In this document: one piece after another, positions 36,026 through 45,567 of the stretch
How positions within the stretch are numbered: position 1 is the first letter of the stretch
Layout: each line of letters opens with the position of its first letter
NCBI RefSeq assembly: GCF_965138225.1
Contig: NZ_CBCSAX010000009.1
Source: Helicobacter_D ganmani
GTDB lineage: Bacteria > Campylobacterota > Campylobacteria > Campylobacterales > Helicobacteraceae
Reading direction: 5' to 3' (one strand)
DNA: 64,000 nucleotides
Translations under genes and position numbers: made by a program
The notes under the pieces: generated by a model
The model's input: the letters and a program-made list of their open reading frames with translations, nothing else
What the model was told of the DNA's origin: nothing
Databases searched by the model: none

Positions 36026-37327
36026 TTAATCTCTTTTAATCGTTGTGATAGATTCTAAAATCTCTAAGAAATTAGGAAAAGAAACATTAATATATTCTGC
36101 ATTTTCAATCTCCATTCCGCAGACAAGTCCCGCGATTGCAAAGCTCATCGCGATTCTATGGTCTCCAAAGCTTTTCACACACGCCTTTTGCAATGTTCCA
36201 CCAACAATTTCAAATCCATCTTCTAACTCTCTTGCATCAATCCCACAAGCCTTAAGATTCTCTACCACCGCTGAGATTCTATCTGTTTCTTTTACTCTTA
36301 ATTCTTTCGCATTTCTTACACGACTGACACCTTGTGCGCACGCCATCGCAATAGCGATTGCTGGAATCTCATCAATCAACCAAGCAATCTTTTGACTCAA
36401 TTCCACCGCCTTTAATGCACTCGGCGCAATCACTTCAATATCCCCAATGCTTTCATAGGTTTTGGAAGTTAAAGTATATTGAATCTCTACCCCCATTTGT
36501 TCCAAAATCTTAAAAGCTTCAATGCGCGTCTTATTTAACAAAACATTGCGTAAGATTCCGCGTGCTTTGGGAGTGATCGCAATCCCAAGTGCGAAAAAAA
36601 ATGCACTTGAAGGGTCTGCTGGAATCTCTATTTCCAAGGGATTCAACTTGTGAGTTAATGGCTGAATCTTTATTTCTATCACTCCATTTTCTAAGCTGTT
36701 AGATTCTATGGACGCTCCCATTCCTTGCAAAATTTTCTCGCTATGGTCGCGGCTAAGTTCTGGCTCGCGATAAACACAATCTCCTTGAGCAAAAAGCGCG
36801 CCTAAAATCATGGCGGATTTGACTTGCGCGCTTGGAATCTTACTTGTATAATCAAAGCTTTTTAATTTTTCATTACCCACCACAACCAAAGGAGCAAAAT
36901 TTCCATTCTCCCTTCCAATAATTTGAGCTCCTATACTCCGTAAAGGCTCGGTTACGCGCTTCATTGGACGCTTATTTAAATATTCATCTCCACTTAAAAC
37001 AAAGATTCCTTTTTGTGCGCAAAGAAGCCCTAAATAAAGCCGAATCGCTGTGCCTGCATTGCCACAATACAGAATCGTATCTGGCTCCACAATCTTTGCA
37101 GGTGGAATCAAGCGGATTCCTCCTCGCTCTTTTTGAACTTTCAAGCCTAACTTTTTCGCAATTTCTAAAGTATCTAATGTGTCTTCGCCCTCCAAATAAT
37201 TGCGCACAAAACTCGGCTTATCACTCAAAAGCGCAAACATAGCACAACGATGTGAAATAGATTTATCCCCTGCAATTTTATCGGTTTGCAGCGTAAATTC
37301 TCTTGCTGGATAAACTTCTAATTTCAT
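36026..37327 (-). CDS. aroA: 3-phosphoshikimate 1-carboxyvinyltransferase (EPSP synthase)
   Basis: A 433-residue shikimate-pathway enzyme with GDKSISHRCAMFALLSD at the N-terminus, CGNAGTAIRLYLGLL, LNKRPMKRVTEPLR, SAQVKSAMILGALFA and, near the C-terminus, RVKETDRISAVVENLKACG. It joins phosphoenolpyruvate to shikimate 3-phosphate. It overlaps pheT by 4 bp and is followed by ispH, in the order pheS-pheT-aroA-ispH-rpsA typical of Helicobacter. Confidence 0.97.
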   Translation of the reverse strand: MKLEVYPAREFTLQTDKIAGDKSISHRCAMFALLSDKPSFVRNYLEGEDTLDTLEIAKKLGLKVQKERGGIRLIPPAKIVEPDTILYCGNAGTAIRLYLGLLCAQKGIFVLSGDEYLNKRPMKRVTEPLRSIGAQIIGRENGNFAPLVVVGNEKLKSFDYTSKIPSAQVKSAMILGALFAQGDCVYREPELSRDHSEKILQGMGASIESNSLENGVIEIKIQPLTHKLNPLEIEIPADPSSAFFFALGIAITPKARGILRNVLLNKTRIEAFKILEQMGVEIQYTLTSKTYESIGDIEVIAPSALKAVELSQKIAWLIDEIPAIAIAMACAQGVSRVRNAKELRVKETDRISAVVENLKACGIDARELEDGFEIVGGTLQKACVKSFGDHRIAMSFAIAGLVCGMEIENAEYINVSFPNFLEILESITTIKRD

Positions 37328-39696
37328 CGCAACTCCACATTGAATTCTGTCTTAAGCATTTCTAAGATTTGATAAATTGCTTCGGTAATGTCTTTTTCTT
37401 CTAAGGTTTTCATCTCTGATTGCAATTCAAAACGAATCGTTAAACTCAATTTGTCTCCTAGCTTGTCATCTTGGTAAATATCCAAAGGATAAAATCCAAC
37501 AAGATGAGGAATCTTAAGCTTATCAATCGCCATTCTTAGCTTAAAATATGGAATCTCTTTGTCCAATACCACACTTAAATCGCGTTGTGTTTTTTGGAAT
37601 TTAGAATACATTTTGACTTGTGGCAAAGTATCTTTTAAGGATTCTAAAGAAATTTCGCACAAATAAGTAGAATCCAATCCTAAATCTAAGGCAACTTGAG
37701 GGTGCAAGGTCGCTAGAATTCCAATCTCCTTACCATTTTGCAGAATCCTTGCGCATTGTCCCGAATGGAATAAACCTATCTCACTCTTAAACGATTCCAA
37801 ACTAAACTCTCCAATCACGCGTGCGATTCTATCACAAAACTCAAAATAATCGCCCTTAATGCCCTTTGCGTTTGGATAACGTTCTTCGCTTAAAAATCCG
37901 CTTTGTAAAAATGCCATTTTATCGCTCTGATTGCGCCATTTATCATATACCACGCCCACTTCGCTTAAACTGATTGCTCCAAACCCATTGTTACGATTCT
38001 GTTCTGCTGCACGCAAAAGCCCTAGCAATAGAGTGCTACGCAATGTATTTAAATCCTGCGTGATAGGGTTTATTAACTCTAATTGATTTTCCAACACAGA
38101 AAAACCATAAGCTTGCAATTTTTCTTTATTTTCAAACACAAAATGCACCACTTCGTTAAACCCTACACTCACCGCCTTTTTAGAAAGATTGCGTCGGAAA
38201 CGATAAAACCTCAAAGCGTCGTTTGTTTGCTCTTGTTGAATGAAACTTAGAGGCTGGCTTGGGATATTATCAATCCCATAGAAACGAATAATCTCCTCTG
38301 CAATATCTTGAAATCCTACAACATCGTGACGAAAAACTGGTGGGGTTGCAACAATCAAATTCTCATTACTTGAAATTTCCACCTTAAACTCTAAGGCTCT
38401 TAAAATATTTACAACTTGTAATTTATCTAATTCCACGCCAATGACACGCGACAACAATGGAATCTCTACCGTAATAGGCGTTTTAGATTGGACTTCCAAA
38501 ACCTCTTGTGTATCATTATAAAGCACAGCGTCTCCATTCAATAATAAATTGGAAAGCACCGACAAACCAAGATTCAAATCCGTATTACTTCCGCGTGAAG
38601 AAAAAGTAAAAATCCTCTCATCTACTTTTGGTTTGGATTCCATTGCTTTTTGCGCAATCACCTCTGGAGGAATATAACTTGCCTCTAAGATAATAAATTC
38701 TCGTCCCTCCTCATTTAGATTAACTTTACGCGAAAGGTTTTCTGTATATCCATTAATCCCAATGACAGAAAGTTTTCTATCCTCTTGATAAATGCTTTCA
38801 AAACCTTGTTCGTCTTGCTTGAGATTCAACACTACTTTGCCGTTTTTACTCGTCAGTTGGCGCAAATCTTGCGGATAAGCATTCAAAAGCACACCGCTAA
38901 AAAGCATACTAAAGCGCAAAGCATTGCCTAACCAATCCTCTGTTAATACGTCATTATAAGCCAAGAACAAAACTGCTCCCAAAGGAAGTAAAAAAGGTTT
39001 TGCCTCAATCACTTTAAAAAGTAAAGAGGTTCTATGTTTATCGCTTGCAATCACTTGCAACACGCGTCCGATTCCGGGAACATTCTCTGATATTTTTGGC
39101 ATAGGACACAAGGCTTTGCACTCAAGTTTAAATGCTGCACTCAAGTCTCTAGCAATACCGAGCAAACTCATACAATCGCCACGATTAGGCGTGATAGAAA
39201 TCTCATAAACTTCTTCATTGAAATAAGGATATTCTCTTAATTCCTTACCAATAATCAATTCTCCAATACTTGTGTCTAGCTCTACGATTCCGTCATTTAC
39301 TTTTGGGAATCCAAGTTCTGTCGTAGAACATAACATACCGCAACTTTCTACCCCTCTAAGAATAGCTTTTTGAATCTTGACTTGTGGTAATTCTGCTCCC
39401 TCTAACGCGACTGCTACATAAATATCTGCTCTTGCATTGGGTGCGCCACAAACGATTTGACGCGTCTCATACGCCCCCTCTTCTCCTCCAATCGCAACTT
39501 GACAAACATTGAGTTTTGTCGCGTCTGGGTGTTTTTGACATTCAAGAATTTTACCAACAACAACCTTTTTTGGTGCAATATTTTTTTGAAACGATTCTAC
39601 TTCTAACCCTATTTTGTTTAAGACTTTGCAAATCTCCTCGCCTGAAATTTCTTCTATTGGTAAAACTTGACTTAAAATACTGCGTGTAAAAATCAT
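37324..39696 (-). CDS. pheT: phenylalanyl-tRNA synthetase beta subunit
   Basis: A 790-residue protein. The N-terminal tRNA-binding OB domain has VGKILECQKHPDATKLNVCQV-like sequence at about 47-67; B3/B4 editing and B5 (VGFQDIAEEIIRFYG) domains follow, and the C-terminal FDX-ACB anticodon domain has YSKFQKTQRDLSVVLDK. With PheS it forms the (alpha-beta)2 enzyme that charges tRNA-Phe. Overlaps pheS by 4 bp. Confidence 0.97.
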   Translation of the reverse strand: MIFTRSILSQVLPIEEISGEEICKVLNKIGLEVESFQKNIAPKKVVVGKILECQKHPDATKLNVCQVAIGGEEGAYETRQIVCGAPNARADIYVAVALEGAELPQVKIQKAILRGVESCGMLCSTTELGFPKVNDGIVELDTSIGELIIGKELREYPYFNEEVYEISITPNRGDCMSLLGIARDLSAAFKLECKALCPMPKISENVPGIGRVLQVIASDKHRTSLLFKVIEAKPFLLPLGAVLFLAYNDVLTEDWLGNALRFSMLFSGVLLNAYPQDLRQLTSKNGKVVLNLKQDEQGFESIYQEDRKLSVIGINGYTENLSRKVNLNEEGREFIILEASYIPPEVIAQKAMESKPKVDERIFTFSSRGSNTDLNLGLSVLSNLLLNGDAVLYNDTQEVLEVQSKTPITVEIPLLSRVIGVELDKLQVVNILRALEFKVEISSNENLIVATPPVFRHDVVGFQDIAEEIIRFYGIDNIPSQPLSFIQQEQTNDALRFYRFRRNLSKKAVSVGFNEVVHFVFENKEKLQAYGFSVLENQLELINPITQDLNTLRSTLLLGLLRAAEQNRNNGFGAISLSEVGVVYDKWRNQSDKMAFLQSGFLSEERYPNAKGIKGDYFEFCDRIARVIGEFSLESFKSEIGLFHSGQCARILQNGKEIGILATLHPQVALDLGLDSTYLCEISLESLKDTLPQVKMYSKFQKTQRDLSVVLDKEIPYFKLRMAIDKLKIPHLVGFYPLDIYQDDKLGDKLSLTIRFELQSEMKTLEEKDITEAIYQILEMLKTEFNVELR

Positions 39697-40688
39697 TTAA
39701 ACTGCTCCAAAATTCTTAAATCACTTTCAAAAAACGCTCTTAAATCTGGCACTCCAAACATCAGCATTGCAAACCTTTCCACACCTAAACCAAAGGCATA
39801 TCCACTGACATTTTCATAACCTACTGCCTTAAAAACATTATTATCTACTACCCCACAACCCAACACTTCTAACCAACCCGTATGGGAACATACACGACAC
39901 CCCGAACCCTTGCAAAAAATGCAACTCATATCCACTTCCGCACTTGGCTCTGTAAAAGGAAAGAAACTTGAACGGAATCGCACTTTCACATCTCCAAACA
40001 TATATTTCAAAAAATCTTCCAAAACAAATTTGAGATTCGCAAAGCTCACCGAATCTCTCCCCTCCTCTACAACCAAACCCTCTACTTGATGAAACATCGG
40101 TGTATGCGTCAAATCATAATCGCACCTAAAAACACTTCCGGGACAAATCATACGAATCGGTGGCTTTTGGGATTCCATCGTTCGCACCTGCACGGGCGAT
40201 GTGTGCGTGCGAAGCAACTTGCCATCTTTGAAATAAAAAGTATCTTGCATATTGCGCGCAGGGTGATATTTGGGCAAATTAAGAGCCTCAAAATTATGAA
40301 AATCGTCCTCTACCAAAGGTCCAACATTTAGCGAAAAATTCATTCCCACAAAATATTCCACGATTCTATCTAACATTAGCATAACGGGGTGATTTGCGCC
40401 TTTTTGAGAGCTTGGGGAAAAGAGCGAAACATCAATTTTTTCTGCATTGAGTTTTGCTTCAAGCTCTTTTAAGGTAAGTTGTTCCTTTTTGTCTGCCAAA
40501 GCCTTTTCAAACTCTATTTTGATTGAATTCAATTCTTTAGCCAATGCCTTTTTTTCAGATTCCTTGCAAGACTTCAGTGTAGCAAATCGCGCGGTTAAAC
40601 TTCCCTTTTTACCCATTACCAAAACACGGATTTCCTCTAGTTCTGCGGTTGTTTGCGCTTGATTAATCTTAGAAAATATTTCTGTCAT
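39693..40688 (-). CDS. pheS: phenylalanyl-tRNA synthetase alpha subunit
   Basis: A 331-residue class II synthetase subunit. The N-terminal coiled coil (about 1-90) precedes motif 1, then HPARNMQDTFYFKDGKLLRTH and FRCDYDLTHTPMFHQVEG (motif 2), and GCGVVDNNVFKAVGYE with GFGVER-like FGLGVERFAML (motif 3). It is the first gene of the pheS-pheT-aroA-ispH series and diverges from the HIT gene at 40812. Confidence 0.98.
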   Translation of the reverse strand: MTEIFSKINQAQTTAELEEIRVLVMGKKGSLTARFATLKSCKESEKKALAKELNSIKIEFEKALADKKEQLTLKELEAKLNAEKIDVSLFSPSSQKGANHPVMLMLDRIVEYFVGMNFSLNVGPLVEDDFHNFEALNLPKYHPARNMQDTFYFKDGKLLRTHTSPVQVRTMESQKPPIRMICPGSVFRCDYDLTHTPMFHQVEGLVVEEGRDSVSFANLKFVLEDFLKYMFGDVKVRFRSSFFPFTEPSAEVDMSCIFCKGSGCRVCSHTGWLEVLGCGVVDNNVFKAVGYENVSGYAFGLGVERFAMLMFGVPDLRAFFESDLRILEQFK

Positions 40689-40811
40689 CTCATTCCCAAT
40701 CTTTTTTGATAAAATAATTTTGAGATTGTATTGTAAATTTTTATTTACTTTTCTTAAAATCCATAGATAAAATAAGGTAAAATTTCAAAAATTTATTTCA
40801 AAGGTTTTAAA

Positions 40812-41192
40812 ATGAGCGTATTTGAAAAAATCATCAAAGGTGAAATCCCTTGCAACAAAGTCTTAGAAAATAACGATTTTTTAGCATTTCACGACATTGC
40901 TCCCAAAGCACCTGTGCATGTGCTCGTGATTCCAAAAAAATTCGCAAAAGATTTTCAGGAACTCAATCCCAATGAAATGGTAGGCTTTACGAGCTTTATC
41001 CAAGAAGTTGCACGCACTTTAGACCTAGACAAAAGCGGCTATCGTATCATTAGCAATGTAGGCGTAGATGGGGGACAAGAAGTGCCTTACTTGCATTTTC
41101 ATATTTTAGGAGGTGCGAAACTACGTTGGGATAATCTTGCGCAAAATATTTCCGATGCGCAACGACTAGAAGACGTCAAAAAAGGAATGTAA
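40812..41192 (+). CDS. HIT family nucleotide-binding protein
   Basis: A 126-residue protein with FHDIAPKAPVHVLVIPKKFAK and the C-terminal histidine triad region VPYLHFHILGGAKL (HxHxxxx). Family members hydrolyse nucleoside phosphoramidates and act on adenylated compounds. Next to pheS as in H. pylori (HP0403-HP0404 as I recall). TAAAAT elements at 40768-40773 and 40778-40783 precede AAAGG and the ATG. Confidence 0.93.
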   Translation: MSVFEKIIKGEIPCNKVLENNDFLAFHDIAPKAPVHVLVIPKKFAKDFQELNPNEMVGFTSFIQEVARTLDLDKSGYRIISNVGVDGGQEVPYLHFHILGGAKLRWDNLAQNISDAQRLEDVKKGM

Positions 41193-41201
41193 GGAAGCAA
41201 A

Positions 41202-41501
41202 ATGAAAAATTTATTTGTTATTTTAATCACCTATACTAAGTCAATGAGTGAAATTGAAACGATTTTACCCGCTCACCGCGCCTTTTTACAAAAAGGCTAT
41301 GAGAGCAAAAACCTCTTAGCAAGCGGACCACAAAATCCAAAAGTAGGCGGAATCGTGGTTGGCACATTTGATTCCAAAGAAGCAGCAGAGGAGTTTTTCA
41401 AAAACGACCCTTATGCGTTAAATTCTGTTGCAACCCATCAGGTTTTAGAATTTACTCCGGTGTTACACCAAGGGTTTTTAAAGGAGTTTTTAGATTCGTA
41501 A
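41202..41501 (+). CDS. YciI-like protein
   Basis: A 99-residue protein with a DxAxxxxxxHRxFL pattern (ILPAHRAFLQKGYE), LLASGPQNPKVGGIVV and FFKNDPYALNSVATHQVLEF, the layout of the YciI/YCII family, whose members have a ferredoxin-like fold with a His-Asp pair. Its role is unknown. It begins 9 bp after the HIT gene with AAGGAAG upstream, so both are co-transcribed. Confidence 0.88.
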   Translation: MKNLFVILITYTKSMSEIETILPAHRAFLQKGYESKNLLASGPQNPKVGGIVVGTFDSKEAAEEFFKNDPYALNSVATHQVLEFTPVLHQGFLKEFLDS

Positions 41502-41503
41502 AT

Positions 41504-43204
41504 TTAAAAACCCTTGCATTTAAAATAAAGAGTGAGAAAACCAAATTTTAAAAAACTTTTATCCGCTTCAATGATGAGTTGCCCGATTCTAAACTCTTTC
41601 TCATTTTGCATTTGCAAAGCCTCAAAATAATCCGCAAAACTATGCAATGGCTTTGGAGGATTCATCTCTCCTCTTTCTATCATTTTCTTTTGTAGTTTCT
41701 TAAGGATTTTGTGTTCTTTTTTTATAGTTAAAAGCCTAAAAGGCATATTAAAAAGATTGCTTTGTAAATAAGCCTCTCCTAGTTTATAGCTTAATTGCTC
41801 TCTTACTCTCTCCACCGCTCCTTTTTCCAAATTTCTCCCACAAGGTTGCGCTATTGCGTCCGCCATTTTCATAATGTTTGAACCCCTATAAGCATTCTTA
41901 AAAATATCTTGCGCTATATCTTGAAATCTTGATAAAATACACTCACAAAAGACTTTATAAAACTCACCCTTTTTCTCTATATTTGCCAACAATTCATCTG
42001 CCTCTTTAAATCTTTCTTGCTTTATTAAAGAATCCAAAAAAGCTATTTTATAAAGTGGGTTTTTCTCGTCTAAATTCATTGCCCTATAAGCCATATCCCC
42101 CAAAAACTTAAAGTCTCTCTCCCCTCTTTTCAATATATAAAGGTGCAAATAAGAAAAAGCTTGTGCTATGGAGTGGATTTTGATTTTTTCTAAATATTGC
42201 AAAATAATCTCAACTTGCATTTTTTCATCAAAAAATTTATAAGTGAAGTTTTGCTCCCTGCCTTTTCCTATCACACTAGCCAAGTAAGAAAAATGACTAC
42301 CAGCAGAAAATATCTCTTTAGCTTTGGACATAAAGGTAATCTCAAAAAAGATTCTATCTACATCATTTAAGTTTTCAGGCAAGAACTCAACAATACTACA
42401 AAGCTTAAAATTTGTCGGAATCTCCTTTGCGTATTCTAGCAGACTTTGCATAGAAGCAATATCATCTGAAAACACAATAAGATTGCCTTTAGGTAAATAG
42501 GTTTTTATGATAAAAAAAGCAATTTCAATAGGCATTACTTTTTTGTAATGATTCCCGCGACTTCTAATAAAATAACTATAGAGCGCATCTCCTCCCCGCC
42601 AATGCAAAGCAACAAAATCCTGCAAAGCTTGCGCCGCAATTTTTGCCATTTCCATAATCTCCACAATATGTGAGCTAAATGGAATCTGTGAATAGAGTTT
42701 AGGCAATTCCTGCAAATAACTTTTATCTACACCCAAAATATGCATTCCACTATCTTGATAACTCCACCCAAAGCTCCCCTCAAATGGCAAACTATCTTTT
42801 AACTTAGAAAGCGGGATATTCCTTGCTAAATGTTTGCTTTCTCTTTTAATTTGCTTTGTATAAGAATGCTGTGAAATGAATTTGGAATCAAAAAGATATT
42901 CCTCACTCTCAATTTGTGGCAACAAAATATCATAATGATAACTTTTACCCAGATTGTTTCTCAAATCATCTGTCCCACAAGCGTTTATATCACTTCTCCA
43001 CACAAATCCAAACTTATATCCACTTAAATTTGCAAGATACATACTCACTAGCATATTCATTATTCTAACGCCAATCCCATCATCTGTGATACTGACAAGT
43101 AAGCCTTTATATTTTCTAGTATAAGCTTGCAATTTACAAATAGAAAAATATTCATAATTTTGCATATAAATTTTAATTGTTTTTATTTTTTTACCTATTT
43201 TCAA
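41504..43204 (-). CDS. putative fucosyltransferase-like glycosyltransferase with TPR-like tail
   Basis: A 566-residue protein. The N-terminal part has ITDDGIGVRIMNMLVSMYLA and later VALHWRGGDALYSYFIRSRG, resembling the HxRRGD donor-binding motif of fucosyltransferases (GT11 and O-fucosyltransferase groups). About residues 350-430 form helix pairs like tetratricopeptide repeats (GDMAYRAMNLDEKNPLYKIA). The end has LSYKLGEAYLQSNLFNMPFR, a tail also present in the DUF2972 gene at 156. The start is probably TTG 43204, preceded at a distance by AAGGA; an ATG at 43165 is the alternative. It overlaps the upstream small gene by 14 bp. Sugar and acceptor are unknown. Confidence 0.6.
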   Translation of the reverse strand: MKIGKKIKTIKIYMQNYEYFSICKLQAYTRKYKGLLVSITDDGIGVRIMNMLVSMYLANLSGYKFGFVWRSDINACGTDDLRNNLGKSYHYDILLPQIESEEYLFDSKFISQHSYTKQIKRESKHLARNIPLSKLKDSLPFEGSFGWSYQDSGMHILGVDKSYLQELPKLYSQIPFSSHIVEIMEMAKIAAQALQDFVALHWRGGDALYSYFIRSRGNHYKKVMPIEIAFFIIKTYLPKGNLIVFSDDIASMQSLLEYAKEIPTNFKLCSIVEFLPENLNDVDRIFFEITFMSKAKEIFSAGSHFSYLASVIGKGREQNFTYKFFDEKMQVEIILQYLEKIKIHSIAQAFSYLHLYILKRGERDFKFLGDMAYRAMNLDEKNPLYKIAFLDSLIKQERFKEADELLANIEKKGEFYKVFCECILSRFQDIAQDIFKNAYRGSNIMKMADAIAQPCGRNLEKGAVERVREQLSYKLGEAYLQSNLFNMPFRLLTIKKEHKILKKLQKKMIERGEMNPPKPLHSFADYFEALQMQNEKEFRIGQLIIEADKSFLKFGFLTLYFKCKGF

Positions 43205-43442
43205 AATCTAAAAATTCCTTATTATAAACCTCACAAACTTTTTCAAAAGCCTTAACCCCCTCTATGAAAAATTCCAAAACAACCCTGCAAGGATTCACCC
43301 AAATTTCCTTTGGCTCTAAATAAATTTTCAAATATTCCAAATCAACACAAGACTCAAACTCTACTTCCCACACATTAGGCTCTTTATGGAATCGTAATAT
43401 ATTTGAAACTTCTTGCAAATCCTGATATTTAAAGATCATCAT
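43191..43442 (-). CDS. small protein of unknown function upstream of a glycosyltransferase
   Basis: An 83-residue frame with FKYQDLQEVSNILRFH and an acidic C-terminus (VYNKEFLDFENR). I recognise no family. It overlaps the glycosyltransferase by 14 bp and a 29-codon frame upstream by 14 bp, forming a chain of overlapping ORFs that suggests coupling. The AAGGAAG just upstream of the ATG is a fair ribosome-binding site. Alternatively, this and the 29-codon frame are pieces of one frameshifted gene. Confidence 0.5.
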   Translation of the reverse strand: MMIFKYQDLQEVSNILRFHKEPNVWEVEFESCVDLEYLKIYLEPKEIWVNPCRVVLEFFIEGVKAFEKVCEVYNKEFLDFENR

Positions 43443-43518
43443 TCTTCCTTTTCTGTTTTACCATTTTAAAGCTATCTTTTTCATAAATAACTTTCTCGTT
43501 TCCATCAAAAGGTGTCAT
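43429..43518 (-). CDS. 29-codon small ORF
   Basis: ATG at 43518 preceded by GGAGAAACA, reading MTPFDGNEKVIYEKDSFKMV and ending at TAA 43429-43431, 14 bp inside the next ORF. Charged and soluble in composition. No relatives recognised; it may be the 5' end of the 83-residue gene after a frameshift, or a leader peptide. Confidence 0.4.
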   Translation of the reverse strand: MTPFDGNEKVIYEKDSFKMVKQKRKNDDL

Positions 43519-43597
43519 TGTTTCTCCTTATATTTATATCATTACAGCTTCATCGCCTATGGCAAATCCGCAACCTATCCTATCAAACAAAATTGTT

Positions 43598-44858
43598 TTA
43601 GTTTTTGCATTTAATTTTGCAAAACACATTTCTTAAAAACTTAAAATTAACCCATTTCTCCTCCTTATTTGAATTTCTCACAAATCCAATATTGCGCATT
43701 TGACTCTCAATGAATTGTGGCAAAAAACTATTTAAATCCTTTCTATTGATTGTTTTGCTTGTTATCACATTCTCTTTGTGGCAAAACTCCAAAACAAAAG
43801 TATAAATGCTCTTGGAATAGACTTGTAAAAAAATACTTTTATCAATCCCAGCAAAAGTAAATTTTAATTTGTTTTTAAAATCTACTTGCACAATCAATTC
43901 ATAAGATTCCATAGGAATCTCCATTATTTGCTTTGCCCAAGCAATCCTCTCAAAATACTGCCACACCTCACCACCACTTAATGGCACTTCTAACTTTGCT
44001 TTCCAACCTCCATTATATGCGCTCCCACCAAGCTCTAACCAGCAATGATAATAAACCCACCATTGCCCCCAAGCTAACGCACAAAGCTTATTATTCCAAA
44101 AGCGATTATGTTGTCCCCACGCGTGAATAATAGAGGATTCTTTGCTTTTTACCCAGCTCACATTTCCATAATATTTGTCCCCTAACTCGTAAATCTTTAG
44201 CGGATTTGTCAGCAAATAAAGGCTAAAGAGTGCTTGGTCTCCGAGCTTTGCCTGCGTGAAATAATCCTCACAATGCTCTGCAATGAAGCGATACACAAAC
44301 GCATACATTTCTACAAGTGCCATAGAACCAAAGACAATAATCCCAGTAGAATAGTTTTTTACTTCTTTAAATTGCGGGGGGCATAATGCACCCATTCCTT
44401 GCGACAAGCTCGCACTTCCTCTAAAACAAGCCACATCAAAATCCCCTTGCGCTAACTCCTCAATACCACGCAAAAGTAGCATATCAAAATCCAAATATAC
44501 GATTTTTTCACACTCACAAAGAAACTTCAAAGCCTCAAACCTCGCATAACTCATATGCGTATAGCGGCTTAGAATAGGATTTGTCTTGTCTATATAGAAG
44601 TTAGGATTGTATTTCTTAACCTCTGCACTAAAATCCTCAAAAGTAAAATCAACAAACACTAAATTTACCCCCCCCCCCGCGAAATTCTACAATCTCTTGC
44701 ATAATCCTCTTATCCAAATCGCAAAACCCATCTTGCACGATATAAAAGACATCAATTTGATTTGGTATTTTGTGCAAAATATTTAATAAAAGCGTCCCAA
44801 TCGTAAAGGCACTATCTTTTGTTGCCGCCAAAAGAATTCCGAATTTGTATTTTTGCAT
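43598..44858 (-). CDS. GT8-like glycosyltransferase, phase-variable, currently out of frame
   Basis: The frame from ATG 44858 (with AAGGAGAGGGA upstream) reads FGILLAATKDSAFTIGTLLL, then IVEFR into eleven G on the coding strand and stops after SVC at 44649. The other frame, open from just after the tract to 43598, gives NPILSRYTHMSYARFEALKF, then KIVYLDFDMLLLRG with the DxD motif, and GDQALFSLYLL. Removing one G gives a continuous 419-residue protein (EFRGGGVNLVFVDF at the join). The fold resembles GT8 family enzymes such as LgtC. Target is probably a surface glycan, by inference from neighbours. As written it is OFF. Confidence 0.8.
44668..44678 (-). repeat. 11-G phase-variation tract
   Basis: Eleven C on the plus strand (eleven G in the coding strand of the GT8-like gene). 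Lengths of 10 or 13 restore the frame; 11 is OFF. Confidence 0.85.
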
Positions 44859-44904
44859 TCCCTCTCCTTAAATTTATTTTACACTGCTTCTCTATGAACC
44901 CTTG

Positions 44905-44983
44905 CCAATCCACTTTTACTTCGTCCTTGCGAGGCGAAGCAATATATCCTCCGTCATTGCTAGGGCTTGCCCGAAGCAATCCA
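44905..44983. repeat. dispersed palindromic repeat
   Basis: Contains the words CAATCC, CTTCGTCCTTGCGAGGCGAAG (arms CTTCG and CGAAG), CGTCATTGC and CGAAGCAATCC, the same vocabulary as the repeats at 20874 and 59502. It fills the gap between the GT8-like gene and the regulator at 45026. Confidence 0.6.
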
Positions 44984-45025
44984 AATGTAAGAATCCCACC
45001 CGCGATTCACCACCCAAACAAGATT

Positions 45026-45436
45026 CTACAATCTCTGCATCATCTCGTTTAGTTCTTGAATCTTTTTCTTATTCTGTATGAGCAATTCCTCTAGCACGGC
45101 AAGCGTCTTGGGCGAAAGGTATTCTAACAACTCTATAATCTTTTCGTATTTGCTATAATCCACTTTCCCCTGATAAATCTTTGCCATAATCTTCAAAGCC
45201 TGTTTGGAATCCGAGAAAAACTCCTGCTCATACACCCCTAAAGCGTCGGCGATATAAGGAATCATATCCGCTTTAATCTCAATATTACCATTCAGATAAG
45301 CATACAAGCTTGAGAGGCTCGGCGTCTCCCCTGTTTTGCTAGATTTTAGCCCAAAATCTACGAGGCGATTCGCCAATTCTCTTTTACTTATGTTCTTTTC
45401 TTTCAAGATTTCATTGATTCTATCTACAACTTTCAT
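45026..45436 (-). CDS. helix-turn-helix (XRE-type) transcriptional regulator
   Basis: A 136-residue protein with an N-terminal XRE helix-turn-helix: VDRINEILKEKNISKRELANRL at about 3-24 and SLSSLYAYLNGNIEIKADMI at about 40-60, then a helical C-terminal part (LEYLSPKTLAVLEELLIQNKKK). I take ATG 45436 as start because the DNA-binding domain begins there; an upstream ATG at 45544 adds 36 unlikely residues. It lies between surface-glycan genes and diverges from the large glycosyltransferase at 45568, which it may control; there is no direct evidence. Confidence 0.75.
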   Translation of the reverse strand: MKVVDRINEILKEKNISKRELANRLVDFGLKSSKTGETPSLSSLYAYLNGNIEIKADMIPYIADALGVYEQEFFSDSKQALKIMAKIYQGKVDYSKYEKIIELLEYLSPKTLAVLEELLIQNKKKIQELNEMMQRL

Positions 45437-45567
45437 CACAACTCTTAACATCAAAATTGCAATTTTAAAGCTTTGGATTATTGTAAAGATATAAACAAAT
45501 TCTAAGTTACCTATAAACGCAAAGTTCATAATTGCGCCAAACAAACCAAGATAACTAGAGGCTAAAA

